Assembly: GCA_032718475.1 (NCBI GenBank)
Contig: JAUCBJ010004993.1
Location: forward strand, 1 to 30,272
Reading direction: 5' to 3'
Source of the DNA: Nemertoderma westbladi
Lineage: Eukaryota; Xenacoelomorpha; Nemertodermatida; Nemertodermatidae
DNA length: 30,272 bases
Position 1 is the stretch's first letter. Every line of letters starts with the position of its first letter. Under the pieces are notes generated by a model, which was not told where the DNA came from, did no database searches, and saw only the letters and a list, made by a program, of their open reading frames with translations. Both the position numbers and the translations under genes were made by a program. This document shows, in pieces, positions 1 to 10,202 of the stretch.

Positions 1-208
1 TATGATATGATTTTAAGGTTTAGGTTTCTGAAATCTAAGATAAATTTTGATTTAGAATTTAAAAATACAACAGTTGTGGGCATGACCTATTATAGATATA
101 TATAGTAGGTCATGTTGTGGGGTAACATCTCCCCTTTGTTACACATGTTTTAATTAAATTATATATTTTTTTTTTTATTAAATAATAATTGTTATTTATT
201 TTTTACAG
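1..208 (+). other. Intron 3' end upstream of the first exon
   Basis: AT-rich non-coding DNA ending in a T-rich tract and TTTTTTACAG, a good 3' splice site for the following exon. A near-perfect hairpin lies at 81-114: CATGACCTATTATA pairs with TATAGTAGGTCATG, with one mismatch and a 6-nt loop. No coding potential was seen. Confidence 0.5.
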
Positions 209-1385
209 TTTACAGGAGCGGCACAACACTCGTAAACAAAGGCCGATAAACGTGACTCCACCAACAATCCCTGTGCCGCCACTGCCACCGAACCCGGCAC
301 AACCACATTGGTCCAACACAAAACGTTGCCATACCTCCCCTGTACCCACTGATGTACCAGGTTACCTTACCAACAAACTAACGGATTACGCATCCTTGCG
401 GACTGATTCCCCTAGATGCCGAGATTCTCCCCGACAAACGAAACCCGCCGACCCTGGTTGCCTTGACTACGCCGAACTCGAATCAGACGACGAAGAGAAG
501 AAATCTTCTCCTCTCGGCGGCGGCGAGGACTCCCGTAGGAAACAACGACGACGACGCCGTCGCTACGAGGAACACATCGGTTTGGTTTACGGAATAAAAG
601 GAATTAGCGACGATTACGAAACTCTAGAAGTTATCGATGTAATAAAACTCGATAGAAAACGTCCGCAACGTCGGCGGAACTCTCGGAACGTCGGTTCCGA
701 CTCATCGATGCGACCAGTTAATGAGGAACCCGAATACGAACAGATGAATTATTCGCGAGGTGGTTTGGGTATCGTAAATTCCAAGGATGTTTTACCGCTA
801 AAAGAATTATCCAGGAACGCAAACCGAGTTAAAATTAGATCTTTACAAAGTGAAAGTTTTATAAGCGATCGAATGGATAGTGACCAGAGCCCATCGAGAC
901 TTGATATAGAGTCTGATGATTTTACCGACCACGAAAAGCAGCAAATATCTGAATTTATAGACACAATTAAAGAGAAACGTAAATCCCCCGCGGTTTTTGG
1001 TCCCCATTGTTCCTCCCCTTCACCCTTAGATAAACGGACCAATCAGGGGGCGGCAAACCATCGGAACTCAACGCCGACTAGCGGCCTATTAAACAATATG
1101 TTATTAGGACATAAATACGGTTCGGATCCTCCAGATACGTCGACTTTCGGACATTCTTCCAGGTTTACGACCCAAGATGTCGGTGGCGGGTCCGACTCCG
1201 GTCGGTACAGCACCGTCACCGACGAGTACGACGCACACTCTCCGCGATCCCGTCAGCTACACTCACCCCAATCCATGGCAACTCCAACCAATAATCCAAG
1301 AAGGACTAGTAACTGTCCGACATCAGATCTCGATTCCTCCTATGTTTGTCCCGATAACCCCAACCTACTAGAAGTAAGGATATAA
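209..1385 (+). CDS. Large 3' exon of an unidentified gene (probable disordered cytoplasmic tail)
   Basis: About 390 codons are open. The reading frame has no in-frame ATG near its start and is preceded by a T-rich tract with two candidate acceptors (AG at 207-208, or TTTACAG ending at 215, which puts GAG CGG CAC in phase 0), so this is an internal or last exon, not a whole gene. The product is hydrophilic and low in hydrophobic residues. It has a proline-rich start with PxxP motifs, an acidic DDEEKK patch, an Arg-rich run (RKQRRRRRRY), tyrosine motifs YAEL, YETL and YEQM (YxxM is the class bound by the PI3K p85 SH2 domain) and many Ser/Asp-rich stretches. The C-terminus reads LLEVRI; V-x-I would fit a class II PDZ ligand. 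This composition suggests the tail of a signalling receptor or a scaffold, but I do not recognise the family. GTAAGG at 1374 could instead be a splice donor 9 nt before the stop. Confidence 0.6.
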
Positions 1386-1806
1386 AGTAGACTTTATATT
1401 ACTATTATTATTATTGCAGTAAAATCGATGCCAATTTATTTGTTACCTCAGTTACTATTGCTGATATTAATTGTATGACTATTTCTTTATATTATTGGTA
1501 TATTTTATAATCTGGAAAATGTGTGTTTTATAAAACGGATTTCATTACCAATATTATTTATTAATTATACTTTATAGACGTTGAGCATTAGGATTTCTCA
1601 ACATTGTTTGTTTTGATGTGGAGTATTAATGTTGTTGTGCTATTAATCTGTATTCTACTGATGGATACAGATCTGGAAACTGAACTATGTAGTAAATACT
1701 GCCGGTACTACACCGGTATCTGTGTAATTAGGTATTTTATATATTATTAGCTTTATTATTTAATCATAGCATTAACATATAATTATATACCATAAACTTA
1801 GGACAT
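1386..1806. other. AT-rich non-coding stretch
   Basis: If the preceding stop codon is used, this is 3' UTR or intergenic DNA. No canonical AATAAA was found close downstream of the stop, which slightly favours the alternative that the exon is spliced onward. No open frame or repeat was seen. Confidence 0.4.
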
Positions 1807-1816
1807 GATAATTTAC
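1807..1816 (+). repeat. Left 10-bp target-site duplication of the foldback element
   Basis: GATAATTTAC matches 2547-2556 exactly and in the same orientation, immediately outside the inverted arms. Confidence 0.65.
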
Positions 1817-2546
1817 GATCGATATTTTTACAGAACACAAGTGAACACAGTAGACACCCGAACACACTCCAAAAACTGCCGAACACAATCGAACACAGTC
1901 GAAAATAGAAAGAGCACAAAAAATAACACGGGGTACCAACTTTTAGATAAAATTAGCCACGCGTTGCTTTTCTATAAGAAAATCCCCGAAATTATTGAAT
2001 AAGATTGTCGCGAAATTAAATATTCATTTCTTATCAGATCAGACCTAGCCTAAGCCCACAACTAATATTCTAACATAGTAATAGGCCTACTAAGTTAAGT
2101 TAAGTTAAGCTAAGTTAAGTTAAGGCCGGTACCTATGTTGTACCGACGTGTATACGTCATGTACAGTCGGGCCTAAATTCATAATTAATATCCTCATCAA
2201 TCAGTCCCAGCTCAGCCAAGCTATTCCAGACCACAGGCAAACAGGCGTATTAGCTAACCCGTTATCACTATAAATAGTTTGTTATACAGTACAGCAGTAC
2301 ACAACAAATGATAGGCCTACCTGATAAGAAATGAATATTTAATTTCGCGACAATTTTATTCAATAGCTTTGGGGATTTTCTTATAGAAAAGCAACGCGTT
2401 GGCTAATTTTATCTAAAAGTTGGTACCCCGTGTTATTTTTTGTGCACTTTCTATTTTCGACTGTGTTCGATTGTGTTCGGCAGGTTTTGGAGTGTGTTCG
2501 GGTGTGTACTACTGTGTTCGCTTGTGTTCTGTAAAAAGATCTATCC
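1817..2546. mobile_element. Foldback DNA element with long terminal inverted repeats, Mutator-like architecture
   Basis: Two long arms pair in inverted orientation: about 1817-2037 and 2321-2546 (~220 bp each, roughly 90% alike by eye), with a 283-bp centre. The element is flanked by a perfect 10-bp direct repeat, GATAATTTAC, at 1807-1816 and 2547-2556, which looks like a target-site duplication. Long inverted repeats plus a 9-11-bp duplication is the classic signature of Mutator-like (MULE) elements. No transposase is present, so it would be non-autonomous. The arms carry several GAACACA-type short repeats. The centre contains (TTAAG)n and two TAGGCCTAC motifs. Foldback elements of other superfamilies cannot be excluded. 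Confidence 0.65.
2091..2124 (+). repeat. Pentanucleotide microsatellite (TTAAG)n
   Basis: About seven copies of TAAGT/TTAAG with one C substitution, in the centre of the foldback element. Confidence 0.8.
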
Positions 2547-2556
2547 GATAATTTAC
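2547..2556 (+). repeat. Right 10-bp target-site duplication of the foldback element
   Basis: GATAATTTAC matches 1807-1816 exactly, immediately outside the right arm. Confidence 0.65.
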
Positions 2557-2678
2557 TCACCTTATTTACTATAATATCGTTACTGATCCTATTCCAGTTA
2601 TCACCTTATCTTCAATTATTTAAATTGTTTTATAATTATATAATTAATTAACTTAATATATATAAATAATTAAGTTTT

Positions 2679-3105
2679 GTACAAATAGCCCCCCCCACCC
2701 CCCCCCCCCCCCCCTTCTAAAATCTACAAATTTTAACGAAAAATTGTGATGGTGTGGTAATTTTGCAGCACCAAAATTATAAGTACCGGTAAGAGAACAA
2801 TTTTCATAAAATTTTAAAGTTACAATTTTCGGCTAAATACGAGTATGTTGCAATACAGGTTTTCTGTAGCGCAAAATCCATTGAAAAATATTTAAAATTG
2901 ATCTAATTACTATAAATGGCTGTCTTAGTCCTCTACGTAGGCAAAAAAATGAAAAAAAACAAGTAACCAGCACTATTAGATTTGAACACAAAATTTTTAA
3001 TTCACTTATACGATGCTATAAATTCACATTTACAGGTTTTCTTGGGCGCTGATTCTAATGGAAAACATTTCTAATTTGCCAGATCATTGCTACACGTATT
3101 TTTCG
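2679..3105. mobile_element. Diverged fragment related to the piggyBac-type MITE
   Basis: From TGTACAAAT and a long C tract (2689-2714), through TCTAAAATCTACAAATTTTAACG, GCAGCACCAAAATTA and GGCGCTGATTCTAATGGA to TATTTTTCGGCG, the order of blocks matches the reverse complement of about 13380-13860. It has single-base changes and indels, and the tract's palindromic GGTCA core is lost. Neither the terminal CCCTATTA nor a TTAA duplication is evident, so this is an old or truncated relative. A short open frame at 3058-3321 lies partly in it and is not considered a gene. Confidence 0.6.
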
Positions 3106-4060
3106 GCGCAATACCCAGTCAAAATGCACCCTAGCAAAATCATCCCGTTGGTACTTGTTAAAGAAATCTCAAAGGGGTTTCTTTCTTTTGATATGTTTGT
3201 CTTTTCGAATAAAACAAATGGGTTCAATAAAATTATAACATTCCAAGCTAATCACTCTAAAGCAAGCCAAAACAGAAATATCCAAAACAATAAATACGAT
3301 TTGGCTTCCCCAGGCTACTAATACGAGTGCCGGTGACTCAACACTCCAATTTGTTCACCTCTCGCAGAGAAAGAAAGCAGTTCGTCAGGTGGTTAATGTT
3401 GGTTGTGAGTATATATAATGTTACAGAAAAGGAAAAAAAAAAACATTTATCTCAACTCGGTGCCCTTGGCGCTGACTGCCAAGCCAATAGCCAATAGCCA
3501 ATAGCCAATCAGCTATTTCACTGCTTCGCTGCACTTGCGACTACTGTAAAACTTGCAAACCCACTATTCTCGGATAACCGCCTAGCGTAAATTAGTCCAA
3601 ATGTTCCCTAAGCGTAAAATACTAAACTATTCTCCGCTATGCAGCGTACGAAATCCTTATTTTGTTCTAAATACTCGCATAAATTACATTTACTAAACGT
3701 ACGGAGTTGCAAACTAATTAAACTACTGTAGGTATTCCAGAATTGTAATGCTAACTAGTTACTGTACGCTACTGGGTTACACTAGAGTCAGCCTAAATAC
3801 CGTATTATTTCACCTAACCGCAATTCAAGCAAGCATTGCTTCAGAAACAGAACACAATCAAGAGATAGCGCCTATCTAAAACATTACTATCAAGAATCAG
3901 GCACTTCCTAAACAATACAAACAATAATAACAGTGTAGCAAATTTTTAGTGGTAGCTACACTTATAAGCGCAGCGATAGCATAATTATCCAAAGTCACCC
4001 AAGATCAATATGATCCTTCTACTTAACTACAGTAACTAGCTTAAAAATTGAGAGACAAAA
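3106..4060. other. Unassigned AT-rich region
   Basis: No supported gene. It contains four tandem CCAAT motifs at 7-bp spacing (3484-3509), the last one reading CCAATCAG, and otherwise scattered short repeats. No transposon ends or protein similarity were recognised. Confidence 0.4.
3482..3512 (+). repeat. Tandem CCAAT heptamer repeat
   Basis: GCCAATA is repeated in tandem so that CCAAT occurs four times at exact 7-bp spacing, ending in CCAATCAG, the NF-Y consensus form. The spacing is that of a simple repeat rather than of known NF-Y arrays, so regulatory function is only a possibility. Confidence 0.5.
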
Positions 4061-5790
4061 AATGGGTCGCTTTGCCCTCATAGCCTTAATGATGACCGGT
4101 CCACGGTCCTAGACTTCATTCAGCCCGACCCGCAGTCACCTGCCCTGCCGGTACTGCCGTAAATTGGATCCCCCAACTCTCTCCGTCGCCGCTGAACAGT
4201 GCGCCCACTACGCCTACCTTTAGCCCTGCATGCTAAAGCGGGCTGTTAAAACACGGACAAAACATCAAACAGTCTGACAGTCTCGAAGAAACAAAGAATT
4301 AGTCGAGATTTATTACATCAGTGATTATAATTAACAATCAGAAAATTAAAATCAAGTATCAGACCACACAGTAATCATTTCAAAGTCACATTTTTAGCAG
4401 AAAGGCCAGATTTACAGTCAAAACGGAAGTGCAAATTATACAAATTCAAGATGGCTAACACAAAACTAACAAGAATGACGCAATATCTATTCTTCTCACA
4501 TGATCGGCCAGATCCAGGGTTCTCCCAGCTGGGCTCTCGGCCAACCAGCGAGCAGAAACGCATAATCGCCCTAAATTAATTTGGCAATTATTAAAAGCCG
4601 CAATTTAAAGCAATTTTAGCACAAATATTTATTAATATAGAAACATAGACGAAATTAGCACAGTTGTTTAGTAGATTTAATGGATATTATATAAAGGCAA
4701 ATTCATATATTTGATTTATAGATTATTGCCACCGTAAATTAATTCACTATGGTTTTATTATAAAATATACGTAATTAAAGCTACTCACTGTATAAAATTA
4801 AATGAATATAAGACGAACCTGCAGTTCACTTGTTGAAATGGAATATGGCTAGGTCGCCCATTTCCCATCTCAAATCACAGGAACAAATAATAACAAAAGA
4901 ACTACATATAAAACGTATTTTGAGGCTAATTATTTAACTAAATATTATTGCGTTTTAAGGCTGCTTATCGAATCGAATATAAAAATACGAAATAATTTTG
5001 TGACGGGATCTGAGTTGGTGAAGATCCCGACCAGTGTGTGTGTTTAAGTCTTGGGAAATAGCGTCGCCGAAGTCGCGTCCGCTTTGCTACTGAAAGGCTG
5101 TTTCAGTTCTGATAAAGCCGGAGGCCGATTGAATAACTGAGTTTTAAAGTCGCAGTTGTTCGTAATATCAGATTATTAATATAGCACAATCAGATTACAA
5201 TAATAGCACGGTCATTCGACGACGGTTAAAAACCGTGTGACTTACACACTTCTACATCTACATAGCCAACTAAAGGTTAACGGTTACTAACGGTTATATT
5301 ATAATTACACACAGTAAACTCCTAGCTAGTTTGGCCTAGCCAAAGAATGCGCGCTTAATTGATGGTAATTCGCCCCACCATTGGCTGAACTATCTTTCCT
5401 GGGTCAATATGCTAGCTTCTGCCCTGAGATGAGCTGGCATCTCTCCCTCAGGCTTGCAATGTGTATTGCCAGGTGTGTCCGCATGTGATAATATATTGCT
5501 AATATCACATAGCCGAACATAATAGGTAAATCGCCACTTCGCCCTTTTTCCGCTGGGTGGTACAACAAATTGGATCCGCTAACACTCCCCCCCATGCTAT
5601 CTTCCCGGTGAGAAGATAGCATCAACCTTTAGTGCGCCCCAATTCCGCTGGAATCCAATCTAGCATTGGATGTGGGGTGGAATTTTTTTCTTGTGGCCAG
5701 CTTTCCAGACTGGCCCCTCTGGGTCTATTTTCACTAACCATCCTTGGTCCATTCTGCGAGCTAAGCTGTACCAAGGCATCTGGGGTCTCT
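4061..5790. other. Unassigned region, moderately GC-rich islands in AT-rich DNA
   Basis: Islands at about 4065-4215, 4480-4575, 5025-5130 and 5400-5700 are richer in GC and could be old transposon or exon remnants, but no open frame of convincing composition was found. The only strong local structure is the hairpin at 5594-5622. Confidence 0.3.
5594..5622. repeat. Perfect 11-bp-stem hairpin
   Basis: ATGCTATCTTC (5594-5604) and GAAGATAGCAT (5612-5622) are exact reverse complements around a 7-nt loop (CCGGTGA). Nothing nearby explains it. Confidence 0.8.
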
Positions 5791-6005
5791 ATTTAGACGA
5801 TCGCTCTTTCTCCTCACACAATTTTCTCCTCTCTCACTAGTCCCATAGGACTCATCCTCCACACTGCTCCCCCCCCCCCCCCTACACATGGATCTCGCAC
5901 TCTTCACTTTCCACCAAACTCTCATACCTCCCCTCCCATGCTCCTCTAATACTCAACACCTTTTTCTCTCACTCTCCATACTCCTGTTGGGATCCCACGG
6001 TCTTA
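5791..6005. other. Pyrimidine-rich (CT) tract with C14 run
   Basis: About 200 bp strongly dominated by C and T on the plus strand, including a long C homopolymer near 5869-5882. Low-complexity DNA beside the LINE tail; no gene. Confidence 0.6.
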
Positions 6006-6013
6006 TACATGTA

Positions 6014-7380
6014 TACTACTACTACTACTAAGTTGAGCGAACTCGGACAGTGGAAATGAGATCCTTCCAGGTTTCCCGATTCTCCATAGTTGTCGCAATT
6101 TCGTTTCTCCTAAGTTCAGTATCCCTTTCAAGTTGATCTATATGTTATGGCCGGTCGTCCACGACTACGCTTTCCATGAGTTGGTTGCCAGAAAAGTAGA
6201 TCTGGCATGACCACGTCTTTACTTCGACAGCAGTGCCCACTGAATCTTAATCTGCGTTCACGGAGGGTGGTTGATACAGGTGGTGTTGTACCACAAAGCT
6301 CGGCATTTGTCATGTGTTGTCTCCAGCTGATGTTTAGGGCTGCCCTTAGTAGTCTTGTGTAGCAACCATCAATTCGTTGTCCAAGTGATTTAGTCAGTGT
6401 CCAGGTCTCACCCCCGTATAAAAATACACTTTCCACTGTGGCTCGAAAGAACTTAGTCTTCAAGTGCCTGGGGAGATATGATTTCCAGATGGTATCCATT
6501 TTTTGATAGAGCTACCCAAGCCTTTGCTTTCCTAAATTCTATGTCCTTTTTGCTACTCTCTATCCATGATCCTAGGTACTGGAAGTCGTCAACCTTCCTT
6601 AGTTGATTATTATCAATGGTTGTCAAGTTTCCGTCAACATTAAAAGTCATGAATTCGGTCTTGGTAGCATTTATATGCAATCCATCATTTAAGCAACCCT
6701 CTCCACGTTATTTAGTAGAAGCTGTGCATCTGCTAGCGTATTAGAGAGCAGGGCGATGTCATCCGCAAAGTCGGTGTCTGTGACTGTAGTTGCCGGATAT
6801 CTACTACTTCTGCGTTCTTGAAGTGTGAATCCCAGATCTTCACCCTTTGTGGCCATCATCATTGTGTAATCCAGTACAATTACAAATAGTAATGGTGCTA
6901 ATGTGTCACCTTGCAGTACGCCAGCCAGGATTGAGAAAAACTCAGTTTCACTATCTGGTGAGAGTACCTGTGCTTCTGTGTCACAATATAACAATCCAAT
7001 GCCAGCAACGATAACTTCTGGTATTCCATAAGCTCTTAGGATTTCAAGCATTTTGCCTCTATGGATGGAGTCGAATGCCTTCTTGAAGTCCACAAAAGTC
7101 ATGACTGCGGGGAGATTCTTCGACTTAATTCCTTCAATCAGTCTCCGTAGTGCAAGTATCTGAGCTATTGTTGATCTACTTGGTCGAAATCCGTTTTGGC
7201 TCTTACGCAGTAGTTTCTCTATGTGAGGCCTAATCCTATATAGAATCATTTTATTGTATATTTTGGCAGCTACCACAAGCAGACAGATCCCACGATAGTT
7301 TGTTGGTATACCGAGGTCTCCTTTCTTGGGGAGAGGCTTTAGTTGACCTTTTGTCCAAATTGGTGGTGGCTTTTCCCCTT
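6014..7380 (-). mobile_element. RTE-type LINE, 5'-truncated and decayed (copy 1)
   Basis: This minus-strand non-LTR retrotransposon ends 3' in a (TAG)n tail, seen on the plus strand as (TAC)n at 6014-6030. The 5' end stops at the TTAA (7381-7384) where the MITE end begins, so the endonuclease and the first RT motifs are absent. Its C-terminal region (RLRFSGHC, then LFWQPTHGK) resembles the related RTE copy at 18478-20225 (RLRFAGHCFRRE, LWQPHG), and both share the TAG tail, so they belong to the same broad family. Confidence 0.8.
6128..7380 (-). pseudogene. RTE-type reverse transcriptase, frameshifted
   Basis: Reverse transcriptase of a non-LTR element, which copies its own RNA at a nicked chromosomal target. 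Reading starts with PLPKKGDLGIPTNYRGI just upstream of 7276 and gives the RT core NGFRPSRSTIAQILALRR, FVDFKKAFDSIHRGKM, GVLQGDTLAP and the catalytic FADD box (plus-strand 6758-6769, residues ~170-173 of the 7276-6689 frame). The frame then changes near 6685 and again near 6470. The thumb/C-terminal part (KTEFMTFN, YLGSWIESS, LYGGETWTLTKSL, RLRFSGHC) continues to 6128. At least two frameshifts and loss of the N-terminal endonuclease make it non-functional. Confidence 0.85.
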
Positions 7381-7384
7381 TTAA

Positions 7385-7612
7385 CCCTATTAGTACCGGG
7401 CTATAAAATGCTGTACAAATTCCGGGGGGGGGGGGGGGTCATATTGACCCCTCCCTCTAAAATCTACAAATATTAACGAAAACGTCTGATTTTTTGTTTG
7501 TACGTAGGTATCACTAGTCTGGATCCGACCTAAAATTTTCGAAAAAATGTACTGGGGTGGTAATATTGCAGCACCACAATTACAAGTAGTGCACAATTTT
7601 CGGCAATTAATA
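7385..7612. mobile_element. One end of the piggyBac-type MITE (partial copy)
   Basis: CCCTATTAGTACCGGGCTA follows a TTAA at 7381-7384, exactly as at the right end of the complete copy (reverse complement of 13866-13884). The match continues through the G tract with GGTCA-TAT-TGACC (7437-7449), the TCTAAAATCTACAAAT block and the GCAGCACCACAATTACAAGTA block to about 7612. The opposite end is not found before the Pao remnant, so the copy is truncated. It lies right against the 5' break of RTE copy 1. Confidence 0.8.
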
Positions 7613-7918
7613 ATAGCAATGACGTTGCATGGTGTTTAGCAATGGTGTTCAGATACGATGTCTTCCAAACTTTTCACAACTTTCAAAATTACTGTACTTT
7701 TATAGACAGGTTTTTAGACACATCTATTTTAACATTTGAATTTGTCTTGGGTTCACAGTAAGTATAATTTTTAACTTTTAAAAATTTCAAATGCAAAAAA
7801 ATTTATTTGATACCCACCAGACAAATTTTCAAAAGGAATTCACCACAAACCCGCTCCTATGCATTTCCGAGTATTTGCATATGAGGAATGCATTCGAAGT
7901 GAATTTGCGTTTCTGATA
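7613..7918. other. AT-rich spacer, possible Pao 3' non-coding/LTR region
   Basis: Lies downstream of the Pao integrase stop codon. I looked for an LTR copy matching the sequence upstream of the Pao protease and found none. No gene. Confidence 0.3.
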
Positions 7919-8400
7919 CTAATTTTGTTTTGAGGAAGAAGACAAGTTATAGTCTCCTGTCTCAATGCGTGTTTCTTCTAATAACACGATATCTTGCACT
8001 GGTCTGTCCAAGGTGTGTAAACCCTTGGTTTTACACTTTTTCTTGTTTGGACACTTGCATTTAACTTTCACTGTAACGGTACTACATCCTGTACGTCCGG
8101 GTGTACGTGTAGGATTACACCAGTTTCCCAATATTTTTGCTTTGTATCCGGTTCTGTTATTAATACATAATCCCCCCTCTGGAGACTACGAACAGTTTTG
8201 TACCACTTCGATCTGGTGGATATTGTGGGAAGATAATAGTCCCACCAATATTCACAGAAGGTATATCCTAATAGTTGAGTTACCTTCCAACTCTTTCGAC
8301 TATATAGCTCGCTATCGACAGGCTCTGAAGCTAATAAAAGAAATGCTGGATTTTGCATAAGCAGATGACTTGGTGTTAACGTAACACCATCTGGTAACAT
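7919..8400 (-). pseudogene. BEL/Pao integrase C-terminal region
   Basis: The order LTPSHLL, SWKVTQLLGYTFCEYWWDYYLPTISTRSKW, then GDYVLITEPDTKQKYWETGVI is the diagnostic end of BEL/Pao integrases: a Trp-rich segment before a small DNA-binding barrel. The first frame spans 8400-8068; the protein then shifts frame and continues with LHVHPDVQDVV-like residues to a stop near 7919. Frameshifted, so inactive. Confidence 0.8.
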
Positions 8401-8408
8401 AGCTATGG

Positions 8409-8967
8409 CTACATATTGTCTTGGCTATAGCCTGTTTTATGGAGCGAACAAGGCGCTCCCAACTTCCACCTCTCCAAGGACTCTCTGGAGTGTTGAAATT
8501 CCACTCTATTCTCTGTGGGGCAAAAGTGCTGCAGAGATTTATTTATTTTGTGCGATCCTGTGAGCTGCATTAAGCTCATTATCTCCTTCGACAAAGTTAG
8601 TACCTTTATCGGAGAAGAACGCCTTTACTGATAGACTAAATTCTTTTTGAAAGGCATACACTTGATAATGTCTTAGAAGTTTTAATTCAGCTTGATCGAT
8701 CTCACCTTCTGTCAAAGGTTGCTTTAACTTCCGAATTACATGATTATTAGTACTCGTTTGTTTCCCTAATTGTTTTGTAAATTTCAAATAACAGAATGAA
8801 ACAAAACGGCTCAACCAAGCGGTTCTTTTACAGATTGTCAGCAAAGAGGCTGACGATTCTATCAATTTGTCATAAATACTATATGACTCTAGTAATGGTG
8901 ACAATTGTGACCATGGTGATGGAATCTTCGAATCCAACTCCGCAGTGTTGTAAACCGAAGGCTCCAC
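8409..8967 (-). pseudogene. BEL/Pao integrase N-terminal and core remnant, internally deleted
   Basis: Residues such as LTEGEIDQAELKLLRHYQ match the segment that precedes the integrase zinc-binding domain in BEL/Pao pol. They are followed almost directly by FFSDKGTNFVEGDNEL, the region around the second catalytic aspartate of the DDE core. The zinc finger and first catalytic segment expected between them are missing, which indicates an internal deletion. Downstream, in another frame (8594-8409), CPTENRVEF and ESLERWKLG look like the degraded third catalytic block (PWRGG-like). Confidence 0.7.
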
Positions 8968-8985
8968 TGTTATGGTCGTTTCTTG

Positions 8986-9363
8986 TCAGTCACTTACCAA
9001 CTTTGACCCTTGCGTTCCGTGCGCAATCCGTAGGGGTGGCTTCCAGACCTTGTTGTCTCTTGGTCCAACAAGTCTATGGGTCCTTCTAATGACTCTTCTG
9101 GCTTCTGGCCGCTCCAATGACGCTTCAGGCCGCTCCAATGACGCTTCAGGCCGCTCCAATGACTCTTGTCTGGCTTTTGATTTAGATTTGGAGAGTTTGT
9201 TAACTTTTATTTCCACTAATTCCACTTTAATACTACTGGATAATGTCTCGATTGCTCCTTCGTCGAAAAATCGACTATCTGAGCGCGCCTGTTTGCCACA
9301 AACGTCTTTAGCACGATATTGTCGGCTGCAATAGAAACTAGCACAAAAGATGCGTCCATCCAA
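8986..9363 (-). pseudogene. BEL/Pao RNase H-integrase linker remnant with a heptad repeat
   Basis: Continues the Pao pol downstream of RNase H in a shifted frame. It contains three tandem 21-bp units (about 9107-9169) encoding SLERPEA three times in a row, which is not a normal Pao feature and probably arose by tandem duplication after inactivation. No other domain is recognisable. Confidence 0.55.
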
Positions 9364-9876
9364 TAAAATAATGTCAAAGTAGTGTCTAATTCCTCCTTGA
9401 TCTGTTTACTTACCTCTGCAGATACTACCGTTGCCTGTAACTCTGCGCGAGGGACGGTCATATATTTGAGTGGCATTGTCTTCGACCTAGAAGTAACAAA
9501 AGCCATCTCGAATTTATATTGATTCAACAGTCTACATGTCGCTTGAGTCACTGAAAATGTGTAATTCCAAATCAGGTGGAAATACCAATTAGTTTGGAAA
9601 GTAGGATCGGGTACATCTATGTCCTTCAGTAAATGCAATTCGGCCTCCCATTCTCTCCACTGATTCACATGTATTGGGGATATTGGCTCGTCCCAATCCA
9701 GTTTCGATAACCATATTTGCCTCTTGCAAATCCTTGCTTGCAATATCACTGGACTTATGAAGTTCATTGGGTCAAAGTGCCTGCTCATGGTCGATAAGCA
9801 AACTCTCTTAGTCAATGTCTTGTGTCTGGGTTTAAATCTTACCCTTACCTGGAATTTATCTGTATTTGGGTTAGAT
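9216..9876 (-). pseudogene. BEL/Pao RT C-terminus and RNase H
   Basis: Starts directly at the LINE 3' junction with NTDKFQVRVRF, then TLTKRVCLSTMSRHFDPMNF (the BEL/Pao motif downstream of RT), the WDEPI segment and the RNase H-like region SRSKTMPLKYMTVPRAELQ, FYWMDASFVL and TFVANRRAQI. The acidic residue in WMDAS corresponds to a catalytic position in Pao RNase H. The frame is open for ~200 codons from 9815, but the part of the domain around the first catalytic acid appears shortened. The 5' half of the same gene lies at 14807 and beyond. Confidence 0.85.
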
Positions 9877-10202
9877 AGATAGATAGATTTATTTATACAT
9901 TATGTAAAAACAATAACAAATACACCAAACAATGTACCGGTATAAAGGTATTGTCCAACATAACATATAGGATTACCCCTAAAGCTTTGCAGCTTATTTC
10001 CAAGGGGGTCCTTTATGTTACTTGGTTACAAATACAATATTACACTACGCTAACCTAAAACCAATATATAACGTAATTACACTATGTACATGTACAACTT
10101 TACCGAGAGCGTGACAATGTCCGACTCAACGATAAAGATGTAATGTACAGAACAATTTATTATAAAACGTAATTACAGTATAAATAGTAAATAATTAATA
10201 AA
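9877..10202 (-). other. LINE 3' UTR and (ATCT)n tail
   Basis: Non-coding sequence between the RT stop codon and the tetranucleotide tail. The tail at 9877-9888 marks the 3' terminus; Pao coding sequence resumes immediately after it. Confidence 0.75.

Noticed and set aside
1830-1910. GAACAC repeats as steroid-receptor half-sites
   Set aside because: Half-sites are not arranged as the required inverted repeat with 3-bp spacing; more simply part of the foldback element's repetitive arms.
3058-3321. 87-codon plus-strand frame
   Set aside because: Its start lies in sequence homologous to the interior of the MITE and its composition is ordinary non-coding.
3482-3512. CCAAT array as a promoter
   Set aside because: Exact 7-bp tandem spacing indicates a simple repeat; no downstream exon or initiator is apparent.
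5404-5625. 73-codon minus-strand frame
   Set aside because: Includes the hairpin and has no domain or splice support.
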